Below are positions 5,263 through 6,833 of a stretch of DNA of 6,833 nucleotides, in pieces. This stretch comes from Burkholderiaceae bacterium. GTDB taxonomy: Bacteria; Pseudomonadota; Gammaproteobacteria; Burkholderiales; Burkholderiaceae. The notes below the pieces were generated by a model. It was not told where the DNA came from, searched no databases, and was given only the letters and a program-made list of their open reading frames with translations. The DNA lies in contig CANGWT010000088.1 in assembly GCA_947457745.1 (NCBI GenBank), positions 1 to 6,833 of the forward strand, given 5' to 3'. A program made the translations under genes and the position numbers. Position 1 is the first letter of the stretch. The number at the start of each line of letters is the position of its first letter.

Positions 5263-5339
5263 AGAGTGACTCATGTTTTTACTTATTGCATTGCACCATA
5301 AATCAGAGTGTTGATTCTTGGTGTGCTGCAAGACTACGA

Positions 5340-6323
5340 ATGATTCAATATTTTTCTGCCAATTTGAGTGACAAGCAACTAGCGCAGCCTGCAACGGCTC
5401 AAGCTAAGGATTTGTTGGCTCACGCACTATCCCCTCTCTATCGGGTTATGAATGCCCTATTGATTGTGACTGTTTTCATGATCGTCGGACTCTGGCTTTC
5501 TGGTAACGGAACTCAAGCGGGCGCATTTGATTTAGCTCGAATCCTGGTTCCAGATGAAGCCCGCCATATAGTTTGGCAAAATGGGTTCGGGATGCTAGAT
5601 CGGTATCAAGAAACGGCTCCCAAGGCCTCTGTGGATGAAGAAATTGCCAATGTGCTTTATGGAAATACATTAGCTATCCCTGGTAGTGGTTTTACGGGCG
5701 CCAAGCAACAAACAGTTGCTCTGTTGATGCCCTCAGTTGCGCATGCTCAGGTAAGGCCCATCTCCCATTTAGCTGATCGTATTCCCACTTCAAAAATTGA
5801 TCCTCAGGCGCTTGATTCCAAGTTGATGGCTTCTATTCAAAATCAACGTGCAGTAGCTGACTTCTTTGAGAAAAAATACAAATTGGATCGCGCCAAGATT
5901 GAGGAATATATATCTAACACTGTGTTAATTGCAAAAGAAGTCAAAATTGACCCAGTTTTATTGCTCGCTGTGATTTCAGTTGAGTCGAACTTCAACCCTC
6001 TCATTAAAAGTCACGCTGGTGCTGAAGGCTTGATGCAGGTGATGACTACCATCCACCAAGATAAATATGCTCTGTATGGCGGTACAGCTGATGCGGTGAA
6101 GCCTGAAGTCAACATTCGGGTAGGCGCTTACATTCTGAAGTATTTGATTGCCACGAGCGGTTCGTTGCGTAATGGTTTGAAATACTATGTTGGTGCTGCA
6201 AATGCAGAGAATGATGGTGGCTATACCGACAAGGTGTTGGCCGAAAGAAATCGTTTGATTAGTTTGTGCCAGCCAGCAACACCTAATAAATTAATTTTGA
6301 ACGGTAAAGATTTGCGCTCATAA
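5340..6323 (+). CDS. Membrane-anchored lytic transglycosylase (SLT/GH23-type domain)
   Basis: This 327-residue peptidoglycan lytic enzyme cleaves MurNAc-GlcNAc bonds to make 1,6-anhydro ends. A single hydrophobic segment (about 37-53, MNALLIVTVFMIVGLWL) after a polar N terminus predicts inner-membrane anchoring with the enzyme in the periplasm. The catalytic domain occupies roughly 200-305: LLLAVISVESNFNP holds catalytic E215, followed by HAGAEGLMQVM (226-236 region). The later motif is YYVGAAN (282-288) where many SLT enzymes have AYNAG; the same variant seems usual in Burkholderiales homologues, from memory. Residues 55-190 between anchor and domain are low in recognisable motifs. Start choice is uncertain: ATG 5340 lacks a Shine-Dalgarno site, and a TTG at 5286 would add 18 residues of unconvincing sequence. 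Likely monocistronic, ending before the hairpin at 6354-6386. Confidence 0.88.
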   Translation: MIQYFSANLSDKQLAQPATAQAKDLLAHALSPLYRVMNALLIVTVFMIVGLWLSGNGTQAGAFDLARILVPDEARHIVWQNGFGMLDRYQETAPKASVDEEIANVLYGNTLAIPGSGFTGAKQQTVALLMPSVAHAQVRPISHLADRIPTSKIDPQALDSKLMASIQNQRAVADFFEKKYKLDRAKIEEYISNTVLIAKEVKIDPVLLLAVISVESNFNPLIKSHAGAEGLMQVMTTIHQDKYALYGGTADAVKPEVNIRVGAYILKYLIATSGSLRNGLKYYVGAANAENDGGYTDKVLAERNRLISLCQPATPNKLILNGKDLRS

Positions 6324-6349
6324 GATCCCCATTCTTTTTCTAGGTGAAA

Positions 6350-6390
6350 AATAAAGGCCACTCAGTTTATTGACTTGGGTGGCCTTATTA
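6350..6390. terminator. Bidirectional terminator between transglycosylase and FKBP genes
   Basis: AAGGCCAC (6354-6361) pairs with GTGGCCTT (6379-6386). The stem can be extended inward by four pairs, including two G-U, around a 9-nt loop. A TTATTA tract follows on the plus strand. On the minus strand TTTATTTTTC follows, a good U-rich tail, so it should end the FKBP transcript well and probably the transglycosylase transcript too. Confidence 0.82.
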
Positions 6391-6411
6391 CTTACTAATG
6401 CAGGGGCGAGA

Positions 6412-6759
6412 TTAACTTACGCCATGTAGCTCTACTTCGAATACCAATGTTGCATTTGGGGGAATCACGCCACCCGCACCACGTGGACCGTAGCCCATCT
6501 CGGAAGGAATGATTAAGGTGCGCTTGCCACCAATTTTCATGCCTTGTACGCCTTCATCCCAACCTTTAATGACATGGCCAGCGCCCAAAGGAAAACTAAA
6601 TAATTGGCCACGGTCCAATGAGCTATCAAACTTCTGACCTTTTTGATCTGGCGCCTTCTCATCCAATAACCATCCGGTGTAATGTACGTCAACATCATTG
6701 CCGGCAACCGCTTCCTTGCCATCACCCACAACGGTATCTATTTTTTGGAGTTCGCTCAC
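6412..6759 (-). CDS. FKBP-type peptidyl-prolyl cis-trans isomerase
   Basis: This single-domain FKBP of 115 residues catalyses cis-trans isomerisation of Xaa-Pro bonds. It has no signal peptide, so it is predicted cytoplasmic. The FKBP12 pocket residues are in order: Y27 (VHYTGW), F44-D45 (KFDSS), F54/F56, V63-I64 and W67 (GHVIKGWDEG), Y90 (EMGYGPRGAGGVIPP) and F107 (LVFEVEL). An ~8-residue hydrophilic insert (DEKAPDQKG) before FDSS is common in bacterial members. I chose the GTG at 6759 because AGAGGA (6773-6768) lies 8 nt upstream and the protein then starts MSELQKIDTVVGDG, typical of the family. An ATG at 6828 would add 23 residues of leader-like sequence with no family resemblance. A TATACT (6799-6794) upstream may be its -10. 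It is convergent with the transglycosylase gene. Confidence 0.92.
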   Translation of the reverse strand: MSELQKIDTVVGDGKEAVAGNDVDVHYTGWLLDEKAPDQKGQKFDSSLDRGQLFSFPLGAGHVIKGWDEGVQGMKIGGKRTLIIPSEMGYGPRGAGGVIPPNATLVFEVELHGVS

Positions 6760-6767
6760 GTTTATCT

Positions 6768-6773
6768 TCCTCT
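6768..6773 (-). promoter_or_regulatory. Ribosome binding site supporting the GTG start of the FKBP gene
   Basis: On the minus strand AGAGGA is followed by 8 nt (AGATAAAC) and then GTG at 6759-6757. This is the best ribosome site near any possible start of the gene and overrules the longer ATG reading from 6828. Confidence 0.75.
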
Positions 6774-6833
6774 TTGGCTGAAATTGAAGGGCTAGTATAT
6801 TCTGAGCGTAATCTTTTTGTTCGAGCAAACTAA

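Larger units (their letters stand above)
4824..5339. other. Gene-poor interval between nuclease and transglycosylase genes
   Basis: About 515 bp contain no recognisable protein or RNA gene. It must hold the minus-strand promoter of the nuclease and probably the plus-strand promoter of the transglycosylase. Visible items are alternating AAGCTA/TAGCTT/AAGCTA arms (4869-4874, 4889-4894, 4897-4902) able to form competing hairpins, a 43-codon candidate ORF (4988-5119, +), and a terminator-like hairpin (5225-5262). One promoter candidate, TTGACT (5240-5245), 16 bp, TAGAGT (5262-5267), points to the transglycosylase gene but is mediocre. Confidence 0.5.

Noticed and set aside
6618..6833. Plus-strand ORF reaching the right edge
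   Set aside because: Antisense to the FKBP gene and its leader; composition rich in His, Pro and Ser as expected for a shadow frame.
1..6833. CRISPR array, tRNA/rRNA, insertion sequence or prophage features
   Set aside because: No regularly spaced repeats, cloverleaf, transposase or terminal inverted repeats were seen; gene order and composition look like ordinary chromosome.

Overview
The window is bacterial and moderately AT-rich. Gene content and protein style (short ArsR repressor plus YgaP-like membrane protein, DUF3820 protein, one-domain FKBP, membrane-anchored lytic transglycosylase ending in YYVGAAN) fit a low-GC betaproteobacterium of the Burkholderiales. A freshwater Polynucleobacter-like organism is my best guess from sequence style, but no marker gene here proves it.

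Layout. Positions 1-621 (+): the tail of an unidentified gene, then an ArsR-type repressor with the cysteine spacing of persulfide sensors (BigR/SqrR/YgaV type), then a 61-residue YgaP-like membrane protein. This looks like the end of a sulfide or reactive-sulfur response operon. A strong hairpin at 639-675 separates it from the next operon, which converges on it.

Positions 3409 down to 663 (-): a compact four-gene operon. In order of transcription it encodes an outer-membrane beta-barrel-like protein, an exported FMN-binding protein with an ApbE flavinylation motif, the flavin transferase ApbE, and a four-helix, histidine-rich membrane protein resembling flavinylation-associated cytochromes. 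The last two junctions are ATGA stop/start overlaps. Upstream is a well-formed sigma-70-type promoter (TTGAGA, 17 bp, TATATT). It lies inside two tandem Fur boxes, one a perfect TGAGAAT-N-ATTCTCA, in a 27-bp direct repeat. The sequence therefore predicts an iron-repressed, covalently flavinylated envelope redox chain: quinol or heme b to periplasmic FMN protein to an acceptor, with ferric iron the obvious candidate. This is the most interesting system in the window.

Positions 3557-3799 (+): a small DUF3820 protein, divergent from the Fur-box operon. It converges, with only 4 bp between stops, on a secreted DNA/RNA non-specific endonuclease (3804-4823, -) that has an additional C-terminal domain. 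Positions 4824-5339 have no recognisable gene; they hold a 43-codon candidate small ORF and a terminator-like hairpin.

Positions 5340-6323 (+): a membrane-anchored lytic transglycosylase. It ends at a shared bidirectional terminator facing an FKBP-type prolyl isomerase (6412-6759, -), for which I choose a GTG start with a good ribosome binding site.
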